64,000 bases of DNA from an uncultured Pseudomonas sp. (GCF_913774235.1 NZ_CAJYDW010000006.1:62001-126000); one strand, 5' to 3'. Shown: positions 19,587 to 28,716, counted from the stretch's first letter. Notes: generated by a model from the letters alone, not told the origin. Numbers and translations: made by a program.

Positions 19587-20606
19587 ATGGCTTTCCTGAC
19601 TCTCGACAATCTCAGCAAGCGCTACGGCGAGACCTATGCGGTGGCCGGTTCGACCCTGGCCATCGAGCGCGGCGAATTCGTCTCCCTGCTCGGCCCCTCC
19701 GGCTGTGGCAAGACCACCACCCTGCAGATGATCGCCGGCTTCGTCGACGTCAGCAGCGGACGCATCCTGCTCGACGGCCAGGACATCACCCACGCCAAAC
19801 CGGCCAGCCGTGGTCTCGGGGTGGTCTTCCAGAGCTATGCGCTGTTTCCGCACATGACGGTGCGCGACAACGTCGCCTTCGGCCTGCGCATGCGCAAGGT
19901 GGCGGGCGCCGAGCTGGCGCGCCGCGTCGAGGAGGCCCTCGGCCTGGTGCACCTGGGCCAGCATGCCGAGCGCTATCCGCGCGAATTGTCCGGTGGCCAG
20001 CGCCAGCGGGTGGCCCTGGCGCGGGCGCTGGTGATAGCGCCGCCGGTACTGCTCTTGGACGAGCCGCTGTCCAACCTGGACGCCCATCTGCGCGAGGAGA
20101 TGCAGTTCGAGATCCGCCGCATCCAGCGCGAAGTCGGCATCACCACCCTGATGGTGACCCACGACCAGTCCGAGGCGCTGTCCATCAGCGACCGGGTGGT
20201 GGTGATGGAAGCCGGGCGTATCACCCAGGTGGATGCGCCCTATCGCCTCTACGAACACCCGCGCAACAGATTCATCTCCGACTTCGTCGGCAAGGCCAAT
20301 TTGCTGCCGGGCAGCCTGGATGCCCAGGGCCGGCCGCAGATCGCCGCTGGTGGCGCTTTGGCGATCTCGCTGCGGCCGGAAAAGATCGAGCTGCGCCCCG
20401 TCGGCGAGGGTCGGCTGCAGGGACGGGTGCTGACCCGCTTCTTCCTTGGTAGCCAATGGCTGTATCGCCTGGAGACCACCCTCGGCGAGCTGTCGGTATT
20501 GCGCAGCAACGACGGCCAGCCACCGCTGGACGAGGGCCAGGACGTTGGACTGCACTGGGACGACGGTCTGCTGCGTCGGCTGGAAGCTACGGAGGCGGCG
20601 GCATGA
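19587..20606 (+). CDS. ABC importer ATP-binding protein, polyamine (PotA) type
   Basis: 339 residues; energises import through the two permeases that follow. Walker A GPSGCGKTTT (36-45), the Q-loop FQSYALFPHM, signature LSGGQRQRVALARAL, Walker B LLLDEPLSNLD and the switch MVTHDQ are intact. A C-terminal TOBE domain is present (from ISDFVGKANLLPGSL). Best related to the spermidine/putrescine/iron MOI group (PotA, PhnT). The ATG follows GGAGGAGC. It begins a seven-gene operon in which successive genes overlap by four bases or are only a few bases apart. Confidence 0.92.
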   Translation: MAFLTLDNLSKRYGETYAVAGSTLAIERGEFVSLLGPSGCGKTTTLQMIAGFVDVSSGRILLDGQDITHAKPASRGLGVVFQSYALFPHMTVRDNVAFGLRMRKVAGAELARRVEEALGLVHLGQHAERYPRELSGGQRQRVALARALVIAPPVLLLDEPLSNLDAHLREEMQFEIRRIQREVGITTLMVTHDQSEALSISDRVVVMEAGRITQVDAPYRLYEHPRNRFISDFVGKANLLPGSLDAQGRPQIAAGGALAISLRPEKIELRPVGEGRLQGRVLTRFFLGSQWLYRLETTLGELSVLRSNDGQPPLDEGQDVGLHWDDGLLRRLEATEAAA

Positions 20607-21469
20607 GCACCCTGCTGCGCGGCACCGGTCGTGCCTATCTGCTCAGCGCCCCGGCCCTGGTGCTGTTCGCCGCACTGTTGGTGTTACCCCTGGCGCTCAC
20701 CGTGGTGCTGTCGTTCAACGTCTTCGACTACGAGACCGGGGTGAAGGAAGGCAGTTACACCCTGGCCCATTACCTGGCGCTACTGAGCGACCCTTACTAC
20801 TACGAGATCTTCCTGCGCACCTTCTGGATCAGTGCCCTGGTCACCCTGCTCTGCGTGCTGATCGGGGTGCCGGAGGCCATCGTCCTCAGCCGCATGGGCG
20901 CGCCCTGGCGCTCCATCTTCCTGATCCTGGTGCTGACGCCGCTGCTGATCTCGGTGGTGGTGCGCGCCTTCGGTTGGAGTCTGCTGCTGGGCGCCGATGG
21001 GCTGGTCAACCAGGCCATCATGGCCCTGGGCGGGCGACCGCTGAAGCTGCTCTACACCCCCTTCGCGGTAGTCGTCGGCCTGGTCCACGTGATGCTGCCC
21101 TTCATGATCATCCCGGTGTGGACCTCGCTGCAGAAACTCGATCCTGCCGCCGAACAGGCCGCGCTGTCCCTCGGCGCCAGTCACTGGACGGTGCTCCGCC
21201 GCATCGTCTTGCCCCAGGTGATGCCCGGGGTGCTCTCCGGCACGCTGATCGTCTTCGGCCTGGCCGCCAGTTCCTTCGCCATCCCCGGTCTGCTCGGCGG
21301 ACGCCGGTTGAAGATGGTCGCCACCCTGATCTACGACCAGTACCTGGCCGAACTCAACTGGCCGATGGGCGCCACCCTGGCGGTGGCCCTGCTGCTGCTC
21401 AACCTGCTGGTGATGCTGGGCTGGAATCGCCTGGTGGAACGCCGCTACAAACGTGCCCTGGGAGTCTGA
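20603..21469 (+). CDS. ABC transporter permease, PotB type
   Basis: 288-residue inner-membrane permease. Six hydrophobic segments, from YLLSAPALVLFAALLVLPLA to LAVALLLLNLLVMLGW, with the EAA loop EQAALSLGASHWTVLRRIVL that docks on the ATPase. The start ATG overlaps the ATPase stop (ATGA), showing translational coupling; GGAGG lies 8 bases upstream. Pairs with the next gene to form the channel for the substrate delivered by the binding protein at 25058. Confidence 0.92.
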   Translation: MSTLLRGTGRAYLLSAPALVLFAALLVLPLALTVVLSFNVFDYETGVKEGSYTLAHYLALLSDPYYYEIFLRTFWISALVTLLCVLIGVPEAIVLSRMGAPWRSIFLILVLTPLLISVVVRAFGWSLLLGADGLVNQAIMALGGRPLKLLYTPFAVVVGLVHVMLPFMIIPVWTSLQKLDPAAEQAALSLGASHWTVLRRIVLPQVMPGVLSGTLIVFGLAASSFAIPGLLGGRRLKMVATLIYDQYLAELNWPMGATLAVALLLLNLLVMLGWNRLVERRYKRALGV

Positions 21470-21473
21470 AGCC

Positions 21474-22268
21474 ATGACCCGCAACGGCCCGCTCGGGCTC
21501 GCCTTCCATACCCTGGTGATGGTCTTCATGCTGGCGCCGCTAGTGGTGGTCTGCCTGGTTGCCTTCACCCCGGAGAACACCCTCAGCCTGCCCACCGCCG
21601 GCTTCTCGCTGCGCTGGTTCGCCGCCGTCTTCGAGCGGGCGGACTTCCTCACCGCCTTCTACAACAGTCTGCAGTTGGCCGCTCTCTCGGCCACCATGGC
21701 AACGCTGATCGCGGTGCCGGCGGGGCTGGCCATCACCCGCTACCGCTTTCCCGGCCAGGGCTTTCTCAACGGCCTGTTCCTCTCGCCGATCATCATCCCG
21801 CACCTGGTGCTGGGCGTGGCCATGCTGCGGCTGTTCGCCCTGCTGGGGGTGAACGGCAGCTTCAGCTGGCTGGTGCTGGCCCACGTGGTGGTGATCACCC
21901 CCTATGTGCTGCGCCTGGTGATCGCCGCCGCCATCGGCATCGACCGTAGCGCCGAGCAGGCCGCCGAGAGCCTGGGCGCCAGTCGCACCACGCTGTTCTG
22001 CCGCATCACCCTGCCAATGATCCTGCCAGGCGTTGCCGGCGGCTGGCTGCTGGCCTTCATCAACAGTTTCGACGAGGTGACCCTGTCGATCTTCGTCACC
22101 TCCCCGGCGACCCAGACCCTGCCGGTGCGAATGTACGTCTACGCCACCGAATCCATCGACCCGATGATGGCGGCGGTATCGGCCCTGGTGATCGCTCTCA
22201 CCGCGGCCACCATGATCCTGCTCGACCGCATCTATGGCCTGGATCGCGTGCTGGTGGGCAAACAATGA
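21474..22268 (+). CDS. ABC transporter permease, PotC type
   Basis: 264-residue permease. Six membrane segments and the EAA loop EQAAESLGASRTTLFCRITL are visible; its long periplasmic loop ENTLSLPTAGFSLRWFAAVF is typical of PotC/YdcV proteins. GGGAG precedes the ATG at 21474, 4 bases after the stop of the PotB-type gene. The next gene overlaps its stop by four bases. Confidence 0.92.
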   Translation: MTRNGPLGLAFHTLVMVFMLAPLVVVCLVAFTPENTLSLPTAGFSLRWFAAVFERADFLTAFYNSLQLAALSATMATLIAVPAGLAITRYRFPGQGFLNGLFLSPIIIPHLVLGVAMLRLFALLGVNGSFSWLVLAHVVVITPYVLRLVIAAAIGIDRSAEQAAESLGASRTTLFCRITLPMILPGVAGGWLLAFINSFDEVTLSIFVTSPATQTLPVRMYVYATESIDPMMAAVSALVIALTAATMILLDRIYGLDRVLVGKQ

Positions 22269-22576
22269 ACAGCCGAGACCCCTCCATGGCACTGCTCAAG
22301 CGGGTGGCCGAACGCGACCGCCCGACCCTGGCCTTCACCCTCGACGGCCAGCCGGCCGAGGGCCTGCAGGGCGATACCCTGCTCACCGCCATCCTCACCC
22401 AGAGCGATCACCTGCGCGGTAGCGACTTCGGCGGCGAACCCCGCGCCGGTTTCTGCCTGATGGGCGCCTGCCAGGACTGCTGGGTGCGCCTGGCCGACGG
22501 TCGCCGGGTGCGCGCCTGCGCCACCTTTCTCGAAGCGGGCCAGCAGGTCAGCCGCGATCCGGGGCGGCCGCTGTGA
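22265..22576 (+). CDS. Small [2Fe-2S] subunit of an HcnA/OoxA-like dehydrogenase
   Basis: 103 residues. Cysteines in GFCLMGACQDCWV plus a fourth in RACATF give the C-x4-C-x2-C...C pattern of a plant-type [2Fe-2S] domain (Fer2_4). This small ferredoxin-like subunit is found beside the two flavoproteins of hydrogen cyanide synthase, opine oxidase and D-hydroxyproline dehydrogenase. It overlaps the PotC-type gene and the next gene by four bases each, so all are co-translated. Confidence 0.88.
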   Translation: MNSRDPSMALLKRVAERDRPTLAFTLDGQPAEGLQGDTLLTAILTQSDHLRGSDFGGEPRAGFCLMGACQDCWVRLADGRRVRACATFLEAGQQVSRDPGRPL

Positions 22577-23934
22577 GCGCCGTCGTGGTGGTGGGCGCCG
22601 GACCGGCGGGCATTCGCGCGGCCCAGACGCTGGTCGCCCATGGCCTTGCGCCGGTGCTGCTGGACGAAAGCGCCCGCGGCGGCGGCCAGATCTATCGCCA
22701 GCAACCGGGCAATTTCCGGCGGCCGAGCAAGGCGCTGTACGGCTTCGAAGCCGGCAAGGCCCAGGCGCTGCACGGCGCGCTGGAAGCCGTGCAGGCACAG
22801 CTGGACTATCGACCCGACACCCTGGTGTGGAATGCCGAAGCACGCGCCCTGGATACCCTGAGCCAGGGCCGCACTGTCGATCGCCTGGCCTTCGACCAGG
22901 TGATCGTCGCCACCGGCGCCACCGACCGCATCCTGCCGGTACCGGGCTGGACCCTGCCGGGCGTCTACAGCCTGGGCGCGGCCCAGGTGGCGCTCAAGTT
23001 CCAGGGCTGCGCCATCGGCGGCCGCCCGGTGCTGGCCGGTACGGGACCGCTGCTCTATCTGGTGGCCTATCAATACGCCAAGGCCGGGGCCAAGCCGCTG
23101 GCGGTGCTGGACAGCGCGCCCTTCCGCGACCAGGCCGCGGCTACCCCCGCCCTGTTCGGCCAACCGGCCACCTTCGCCAAGGGCCTCTACTACCGCAGCT
23201 GGCTGGCGCTGCACGGCGTACCCGTGCACCAGAGCGCCGAGCTCCTGGCGGTCGAAGGCGAACGTCGGGTGCACTCCGTGCGCTGGCGCGCCGCCGATGG
23301 CGAGGAGCACCGGCTGGCGTGCGACGCCCTGGGCTTCGGCCAGACGCTGCGCAGCGAAACCCAGCTGGCCGATCTGCTGGGCTGTGACTTTGCCTGGAAT
23401 CCCCTTAATCGCGCCTGGTTGCCGGTCCGCGATGCCGGCGGGCGCAGCAGCCAGGCCGGGGTCTACCTGGCCGGCGACGGTGCCGGTATCCAGGGCGCCG
23501 ACGCCGCCGAACTGGCCGGCGAGCTGGCGGCCCTGAGTCTGCTGGCAGATCGCGGTGTGGCGGTGGACGCGGCGCGAGTCGAAACCCTGCAAGGGCGCCT
23601 GGCGCGCTTCGAGGTCTTTCGCCAGGGCCTGGAGCGCGCCTTTCCCTTTCCCGCCGACTGGGCGGCCAAGGCGCCGGACGAAGTCACAGTCTGCCGTTGC
23701 GAGCAGATCAGCGCCGGCGAGATCCGCGCCGCCGTGGCCCAGGGTCATTGGGAAATCAACAGGGTGAAGGCCACCTGCCGGGTCGGCATGGGGCGCTGCC
23801 AGGGCCGGATCTGTGGCGCGGCAGCGGCCGAGTTGATCGCCTGCGCCAGTGGCCGCCCGCTGGACCAGATCGGCCGGTTGCGCGCCCAGGCGCCGATCAA
23901 GCCGTTGCCCTTTGGCGTGGAGCTGGCACCATGA
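22573..23934 (+). CDS. FAD/NAD(P)-type subunit of an HcnB/OoxA-like dehydrogenase
   Basis: 453 residues. An N-terminal Rossmann FAD site (VVVVGAGPAGIRAAQTL) and a second nucleotide site (GGRPVLAGTGPLLYLVA) are followed by a C-terminal BFD-like [2Fe-2S] domain: VCRCEQISAGEI and CRVGMGRCQGRIC supply four cysteines. This is the electron-transfer subunit of hetero-oligomeric flavoenzymes such as HcnABC, OoxAB and LhpBEF. Starts with GTG inside the stop of the preceding gene (GTGA overlap), which matches the tight coupling of the operon. Confidence 0.9.
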   Translation: MSAVVVVGAGPAGIRAAQTLVAHGLAPVLLDESARGGGQIYRQQPGNFRRPSKALYGFEAGKAQALHGALEAVQAQLDYRPDTLVWNAEARALDTLSQGRTVDRLAFDQVIVATGATDRILPVPGWTLPGVYSLGAAQVALKFQGCAIGGRPVLAGTGPLLYLVAYQYAKAGAKPLAVLDSAPFRDQAAATPALFGQPATFAKGLYYRSWLALHGVPVHQSAELLAVEGERRVHSVRWRAADGEEHRLACDALGFGQTLRSETQLADLLGCDFAWNPLNRAWLPVRDAGGRSSQAGVYLAGDGAGIQGADAAELAGELAALSLLADRGVAVDAARVETLQGRLARFEVFRQGLERAFPFPADWAAKAPDEVTVCRCEQISAGEIRAAVAQGHWEINRVKATCRVGMGRCQGRICGAAAAELIACASGRPLDQIGRLRAQAPIKPLPFGVELAP

Positions 23935-25067
23935 GCCGGCTGGACGTGGATGTCCTGATCATCGGCGGCGGCATCGTCGGCAGCAGCGCGGCGCTGTTCC
24001 TCGCCCAGGGCGGCCAGCGCGTCGCCCTGCTGGAACGCAACTTCTGCGGCGCCCAGGCCAGTGGCGTCAACTATGGCGGGGTGCGCCGCCAGGGGCGGCC
24101 GCTGGTACAGCTGCCGCTGTCCAGTCGTGCCCATCAGATCTGGGGCAGTCTGCAGGACCTGCTGGGTACCGATGGCGAATACCTCAGATCCGGCCACCTC
24201 AAGCTGGCCCGCAGCGACACCGACTTCGCCTCCCTGCAGGCCTATGCCCAGGCCAGTCAGGGCTTCGACCTTGATCTGCAACTGCTCGACCGGAGCGAAT
24301 TGCGCCGGCGCTTTCCCTGGGTCGGCGACATCGCCGTGGGCGCCTCCTTTTGCCCGGAGGACGGCCACGCCAATCCGCGGCTGGTCTCGCCGGCCTTCGC
24401 CCAGGCGGCCGCCCGTGCCGGTGCCCAGGTCTTCGAGCGGACCGCCGTGACCAAGGTCGAGCACGCTGGCCAGCGCTTCCAGATCCGCACCGCCAGTGGC
24501 CTGACCTTGAGCGCCCCCTGGCTGCTCAATTGCGCGGGCGCCTGGGCGGCGGAGCTGGCCGCCCGCTTCGGCGAGCCCGTCCCTCTTACCGCCGCCCATC
24601 CGGCCATGCTGGTGACCGAACCGCTACCCTTGTTCATGACCGCCAGCACCGGCGTGGAAGGCGGCGGCATCTATGCCCGCCAGGTGGCGCGGGGCAATTG
24701 CGTATTGGGCGGCGGGCGCGGCTTCGCTCTCGACGCCGACCGCGCCCGCCCCGGCCAGTTGGCCATCCTCGACATCCTCAGAAACGCCACCGAACTCTAT
24801 CCGGCCCTCAGCGGTGCCCAGGCCATCCGCACCTGGAGCGGCGTCGAGGGCTATCTGCCGGATCACCAGCCGGTGCTCGGCCCCAGTCTCACCACCCCCG
24901 GCCTGCTGCACGGCTTCGGCTTTGCCGGCGCGGGCTTCCAGATCGGGCCGGCGGCTGGCGAAGCCCTGGCCGAGTGCATCCTGCAGGGCACGCCCCGGCA
25001 CAGCCTGCAAGCCTTTTCCATCGCCCGTTTCCCTTCCCAGCCCAGGAGTTCCCAACCATGCGCCTGA
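23931..25067 (+). CDS. DAO-type FAD subunit of an HcnC/OoxB-like dehydrogenase
   Basis: 378 residues. FAD site VDVLIIGGGIVGSSAALFLA, substrate-domain segments SGVNYGGVRRQGRPLVQLPL and the C-terminal HGFGFAGAGFQIGPAAGEAL identify a D-amino-acid-oxidase/glycine-oxidase fold. It is presumably the catalytic subunit that oxidises a C-N bond, passing electrons to the subunit at 22573. The ATG overlaps the preceding stop (ATGA). Candidate substrates are opines, N-substituted amino acids or D-imino acids; the sequence alone does not choose. Confidence 0.9.
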   Translation: MSRLDVDVLIIGGGIVGSSAALFLAQGGQRVALLERNFCGAQASGVNYGGVRRQGRPLVQLPLSSRAHQIWGSLQDLLGTDGEYLRSGHLKLARSDTDFASLQAYAQASQGFDLDLQLLDRSELRRRFPWVGDIAVGASFCPEDGHANPRLVSPAFAQAAARAGAQVFERTAVTKVEHAGQRFQIRTASGLTLSAPWLLNCAGAWAAELAARFGEPVPLTAAHPAMLVTEPLPLFMTASTGVEGGGIYARQVARGNCVLGGGRGFALDADRARPGQLAILDILRNATELYPALSGAQAIRTWSGVEGYLPDHQPVLGPSLTTPGLLHGFGFAGAGFQIGPAAGEALAECILQGTPRHSLQAFSIARFPSQPRSSQPCA

Positions 25068-26086
25068 CCCCTGCCCTGCTCGTGGCCCTCACCGGCCTGC
25101 CCCTGGCCGCCCTGGCCGAACCGACGCTCTACCTCGGCATGAATGGCGGCACCATGGAGCGCCTCTATGCCGACAGCGTGCTGCCCGCCTTCGAGAAGGC
25201 GCACAACGTCAAGGTGGTGATCGTGCCCGGCACCTCGGCGGATATCCTCGCCAAGGTCCAGGCCAGCCCGCAGAAGCCGCCGATCCACGTGATGTTCCTC
25301 GACGACGGCATCATGTATCGCGCCATCGGCATGAATCTGTGCAGCCCGCTCAAGCCCAGCGCGTCCCTGGCGCAGATCCCCGAGAAGGCCAAGATCAAGG
25401 ACCAGGCGGCCGCCGTCAGCCTGGGGGTGACCGGTCTCGCCTACAACAGCCGGCTGTTCAAGGACAAGGGCTGGGCGGCGCCGACCTCCTGGGCGGACCT
25501 GGCCGATCCCAAGTACAAGGGCAAGGTGGTGTTCCAGTCGCTGTCCTCGTCCACCTTCGGCCTGCATGGCTTCCTGATGTTCAACCGCCTCAAGGGCGGC
25601 ACCGAGCAGGACGTCGACCCCGGCTTCAAGGCCTGGCCCACCACCGTCGGCCCCAATGTGCTGGAGTACATCCCCAGCTCGGCCAAGCTCTCGGAGATGG
25701 TGCAGACCGACGAGGCGGCATTGTTCCCACTGACGCCCACTCAGGTCACCGCGCTCAAGCTCAAGGGTATCCCGGTGGAATACGCGCCGCCCAAGGAAGG
25801 CGCCGTGGTGCTCAACGTCGCCGAATGCGTGACCGCCAACAACGATCAGCCGGAGCTGGCCCAGCAACTGGCGGAGTACCTGCTGACCCCCGAGGCCCAG
25901 GCGCCGGCGCTGGAACTGGGCGACCAGATCCCGTCGAACCCCAACACCCCAACCACCGACAAGACCCGCGGCCAGGTGGAGGCCATGCAGAACTACCTGA
26001 AGACCGCCGTGACCATCGACTGGGACGAGGTCAACAAGGTGCGGCCGCAATGGAACGCCCGCTGGAATCGGCAGGTGGAGCGCTAG
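25058..26086 (+). CDS. Periplasmic substrate-binding protein, polyamine/opine type
   Basis: 342 residues with a signal peptide (MRLTPALLVALTGLPLAALA). The mature part is a type II periplasmic binding fold of the PotD/iron-binding group: GMNGGTMERLYADSVLPAFE, IPEKAKIKDQ, GVTGLAYNSRLFKDKGW and TSWADLADPKYKGKVVF. The ATG at 25058 lies 10 bases inside the end of the preceding gene and has CAGGAG upstream. It completes the ABC importer encoded at 19587-22268 and probably defines the operon substrate. Confidence 0.92.
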   Translation: MRLTPALLVALTGLPLAALAEPTLYLGMNGGTMERLYADSVLPAFEKAHNVKVVIVPGTSADILAKVQASPQKPPIHVMFLDDGIMYRAIGMNLCSPLKPSASLAQIPEKAKIKDQAAAVSLGVTGLAYNSRLFKDKGWAAPTSWADLADPKYKGKVVFQSLSSSTFGLHGFLMFNRLKGGTEQDVDPGFKAWPTTVGPNVLEYIPSSAKLSEMVQTDEAALFPLTPTQVTALKLKGIPVEYAPPKEGAVVLNVAECVTANNDQPELAQQLAEYLLTPEAQAPALELGDQIPSNPNTPTTDKTRGQVEAMQNYLKTAVTIDWDEVNKVRPQWNARWNRQVER

Positions 26087-26188
26087 TCGGCCGGACAGCG
26101 CAAACGCGCTGATAGACGTCGACCCTGGACAACTCAGCTTCGGGGCGACCCTTCACCCTTGGCGGCTTCCATCACCAGGAGAGCCGCC

Positions 26189-26536
26189 ATGGCCAACCCG
26201 CCCATCACCGTTCTGCGCGACACCCAACCCTTGCCCGTGGTCGATGCCTGCAAATGGGAGCGCATCGAGGGCGAGCCCCATACCGTCAACCTCAATGCCT
26301 ACACCTCCGATGACGGCAGCAAGATCATGGGCACCTGGATCTGCACCCCCGGCAAGTGGCGCGTCGACTACCTGAAGTGGGAGTACTGCCACTTCCAGGA
26401 GGGCTACTGCATCATCACTCCCGATGGCCAGGAGCCCATCCACCTTAAAGCCGGCGACATCTTCGTCGTCGAACCCGGCATGAAGGGCACCTGGGAAGTG
26501 GTCGAGACGGTACGCAAGTATTTCGTTTTCGCCTGA
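26189..26536 (+). CDS. Cupin domain protein (DUF861-like)
   Basis: 115 residues. A single cupin barrel: GTWICTPGKWRVDYLKWEYC, HFQEGYCIITPDGQEPIHLK and GDIFVVEPGMKGTWEVVE, like the (S)-ureidoglycine aminohydrolase cupins. CAGGAG precedes the ATG. It lies 102 bases after the binding-protein gene and is followed by a stem-loop, so it is probably the last gene of the operon. Such small cupins often accompany amino acid and polyamine oxidation genes; its reaction is unknown. Confidence 0.82.
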   Translation: MANPPITVLRDTQPLPVVDACKWERIEGEPHTVNLNAYTSDDGSKIMGTWICTPGKWRVDYLKWEYCHFQEGYCIITPDGQEPIHLKAGDIFVVEPGMKGTWEVVETVRKYFVFA

Positions 26537-26543
26537 CCGGAAG

Positions 26544-26581
26544 GCCGATGGAAAGCCCTTGCTAGAGAACCTTCCATCGGC
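26544..26581 (+). terminator. Stem-loop at the end of the ABC/dehydrogenase operon
   Basis: GCCGATGGAA pairs with TTCCATCGGC over an 18-base loop, directly after the cupin stop. It lacks a clear T-run. Confidence 0.5.
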
Positions 26582-26726
26582 GACCTATCTGCCCAGTGGG
26601 CTACCGCTCGTCATACAGATGGCGCCGGTATTCCGGCGACCGCTTGTTCGACGCCTGGCAGCAAGGCTAAAACGTGGCCCGACGCTCGACGGAGCGTCGC
26701 CATGTTCATACTCAGGAAGAGTACCT

Positions 26727-27170
26727 ATGCTGAAAAAATTGCTGTTGGGTTCGGCGGCCCTGGGCCTGGCACTGCTGACCGGTTGTGCCTCTGTTCCGAT
26801 GGAGTCACCGGAAAAGGACCAGGCGCTGAAAACCTTCACCGCTCCGCCGCAAAACCAAGCGGGCCTCTATATATTCCGGGACTCCTCGCTCGGCGGCTCC
26901 CTGAAGAAGACGGTGAAGATCGACGGCCAGACGATTGGCGAAACCGCCCCCCATACCTACTTCTATCGACTCATTACTCCAGGTCACCATGTATTGGCCA
27001 CCGAATCCGAATTCGGGGAGAACACTCTCGATCTGGATGCCAAGGCGGGCCAGAACTACTACGTCCGGCAATCGATCAAGCTGGGCGTTTTCGTCGGTGG
27101 CGCCAAGCTGACCCTGGTACCGGAAAGCGAAGGCAAGGGAGGCGTGCGGGATTCGAAGCTCGCGCAATAG
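26727..27170 (+). CDS. DUF2846-like lipoprotein
   Basis: 147 residues. Type II signal with lipobox LLTGC (Cys18 or so) in MLKKLLLGSAALGLALLTGC, so it is lipid-anchored. The mature part, AGLYIFRDSSLGGSLKKTVK, DGQTIGETAPHTYFY and ITPGHHVLATESE, resembles DUF2846, a beta-rich domain common in pseudomonad lipoproteins. The ATG at 26727 is preceded by AGGAAGA; an upstream in-frame start at 26559 would bury the signal peptide. A TGCCGGAG/CTCCGGCA stem follows at 27201-27227. Function unknown. Confidence 0.85.
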   Translation: MLKKLLLGSAALGLALLTGCASVPMESPEKDQALKTFTAPPQNQAGLYIFRDSSLGGSLKKTVKIDGQTIGETAPHTYFYRLITPGHHVLATESEFGENTLDLDAKAGQNYYVRQSIKLGVFVGGAKLTLVPESEGKGGVRDSKLAQ

Positions 27171-27200
27171 AGGTACGCCGCGGCTTCCGCCTGCCATCAC

Positions 27201-27227
27201 TGCCGGAGCCCGTACAGGACTCCGGCA
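27201..27227 (+). terminator. Stem-loop after the DUF2846 lipoprotein gene
   Basis: TGCCGGAG pairs with CTCCGGCA over an 11-base loop, 31 bases after the stop. No U-tract is visible, so the termination role is uncertain. Confidence 0.45.
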
Positions 27228-27318
27228 GTTCGCTACAAGTGCCTACCCTTCCAGGTAACTCCTACCCTCCAACCTGTCTCGAAACACCCTGCTGTCTTTC
27301 TCGCTCCGATTCCCCTGC

Positions 27319-27939
27319 TCAGGGCGTGGCATCGCTCGCATAGCAGGCCCAGGCCGGTCGCGTGCCCAACCGTTCGAGATAGGCCTCGATGGCCGGCGCG
27401 GCAATGCGCTCCATTGGGGTGCTGCGCCAGCGGTGCAGCGACAGACCCAGGGCGATGTCGGCCAGGCTGAACTCGCCGGCCACATAGGGGCCGTGCTGCG
27501 CCAGGTGGGCTTCCAGAATGGCGACCCGGCCGTTCCAGGCGGCGATCCCCTCCGCCAGGCGCTGCGGATCGGGTTCCGCTGGCTGCTGCTTGACCAGCGC
27601 CAGATAGGCGTAGCTCCAGGCCGGATTGAGTTCGCAGGCCTGCCAGTCCAGCCACTGATCGACCCGCGCCCGGGCGCGCGGTGCGGTGGGATAGAGCGCC
27701 TCGCCGCCATGGGCATTGGCCAGGTAGCGCAGGATGCTGTTGGATTCCCAGAGCACGAAATCGCCGTCCAGCAGCACCGGGATCTGGCCATTGGGATTCC
27801 ACCGCAGGTATTCGGCGGACTGCGCCGAGCGAAAGCCGGCGCCCCAGTCCTCGCGCTCATAGCCCAGGCCCAGTTCGTCGAGGCACCAGAGCACCTTGCG
27901 GACATTGATCGAAGAGATGCGGCCAAGAACTTTCAGCAT
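27319..27939 (-). CDS. Glutathione S-transferase
   Basis: 206 residues. The N-terminal thioredoxin-like domain has INVRKVLWCLDELGLGYERE with a candidate active Ser/Asn early, then NPNGQIPVLLDGDFVLWESN (cis-Pro and SNSI glutathione contacts), and an all-helical C-terminal domain ending FSLADIALGLSLHRW. It resembles the beta/theta-type GSTs common in pseudomonads. Its start overlaps the stop of the DJ-1-like gene by 7 bases, so the two form an operon. Substrate unknown. Confidence 0.9.
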   Translation of the reverse strand: MLKVLGRISSINVRKVLWCLDELGLGYEREDWGAGFRSAQSAEYLRWNPNGQIPVLLDGDFVLWESNSILRYLANAHGGEALYPTAPRARARVDQWLDWQACELNPAWSYAYLALVKQQPAEPDPQRLAEGIAAWNGRVAILEAHLAQHGPYVAGEFSLADIALGLSLHRWRSTPMERIAAPAIEAYLERLGTRPAWACYASDATP

Positions 27940-28565
27940 GCCGAGGCGACCTCCAGGGGTGAGTAGCTGAGATAGGGGTCGATATTGCCAAGCGCCCGCT
28001 GCACATAGTCTTCCTTTTCCCCTACCGGTGCCACGTAGTGCAGGGCCTCAGCCGCGGCCTCGCGGCCTACCAGGCGGGCGATAGCCCAGGCGGCGAGGTA
28101 GCTGGACGCCAGGCAGCCACCGGCCGTGGCCAGGTTGCCGCGGGCGAAGAAGGGCTGTTCCAGCACCTCGATGCCGGCCTCCTGCACCCAGGGCTTGGTG
28201 GTGAGATCGGTGCAGCCGGGGACCCCGTCGAGCAGGCCGAGCCGGGCCAGCAGCAGGGTGCCGGAACACTGGGCACCGATCAGCTGACGCTTGGGATCGA
28301 GTACTGACAACTGCTTCAGCAACGCCTGGTCCTGAGCGAATTCTCGGGTACGGCTGCCACTCCCCACCAGAACAGCGGTGCAGTCCGCCAGTTCGTCGAA
28401 GCCGGCCTGACGTTCCAAGCGGACGCCATTCATGGAGGTCACCCAGGGCGTGGGCGCCATCAGGGAGACTCGCCAGTCCGGGCGCCTGATGCGATTGAGG
28501 ATGCCCAGGGCGATCAGGGAATCCAGTTCATTGAAGCCGTCGAAGGTGAGGATGGCGAGGTGCAT
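27933..28565 (-). CDS. DJ-1/PfpI family protein
   Basis: 210 residues, class I glutamine-amidotransferase-like fold. LAILTFDGFNELDSLIALGI opens the domain, and the nucleophile elbow reads GAQCSGTLLLARLGLL, placing the Cys where PfpI and isonitrile hydratase have it. ATG at 28565 is chosen over an upstream frame start that adds 29 non-family residues. It is the first gene of a two-gene operon with the GST, suggesting a shared detoxification role, perhaps against electrophiles or glyoxals. The reaction is not determined. Confidence 0.85.
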   Translation of the reverse strand: MHLAILTFDGFNELDSLIALGILNRIRRPDWRVSLMAPTPWVTSMNGVRLERQAGFDELADCTAVLVGSGSRTREFAQDQALLKQLSVLDPKRQLIGAQCSGTLLLARLGLLDGVPGCTDLTTKPWVQEAGIEVLEQPFFARGNLATAGGCLASSYLAAWAIARLVGREAAAEALHYVAPVGEKEDYVQRALGNIDPYLSYSPLEVASAC

Positions 28566-28716
28566 GGTGGTACCTGGGGGACGGGTTGAATCGAGATTCT
28601 TGGCCCTGCCGGGTGGTCCCGAACAGATACAGTGCCCCGCGAAGCCACCCATACACCGACACCTCCCGTTCCAACCGCTCTAAAACGCGCGATTGCACGA
28701 CTCTCCCCTTTGAGTA

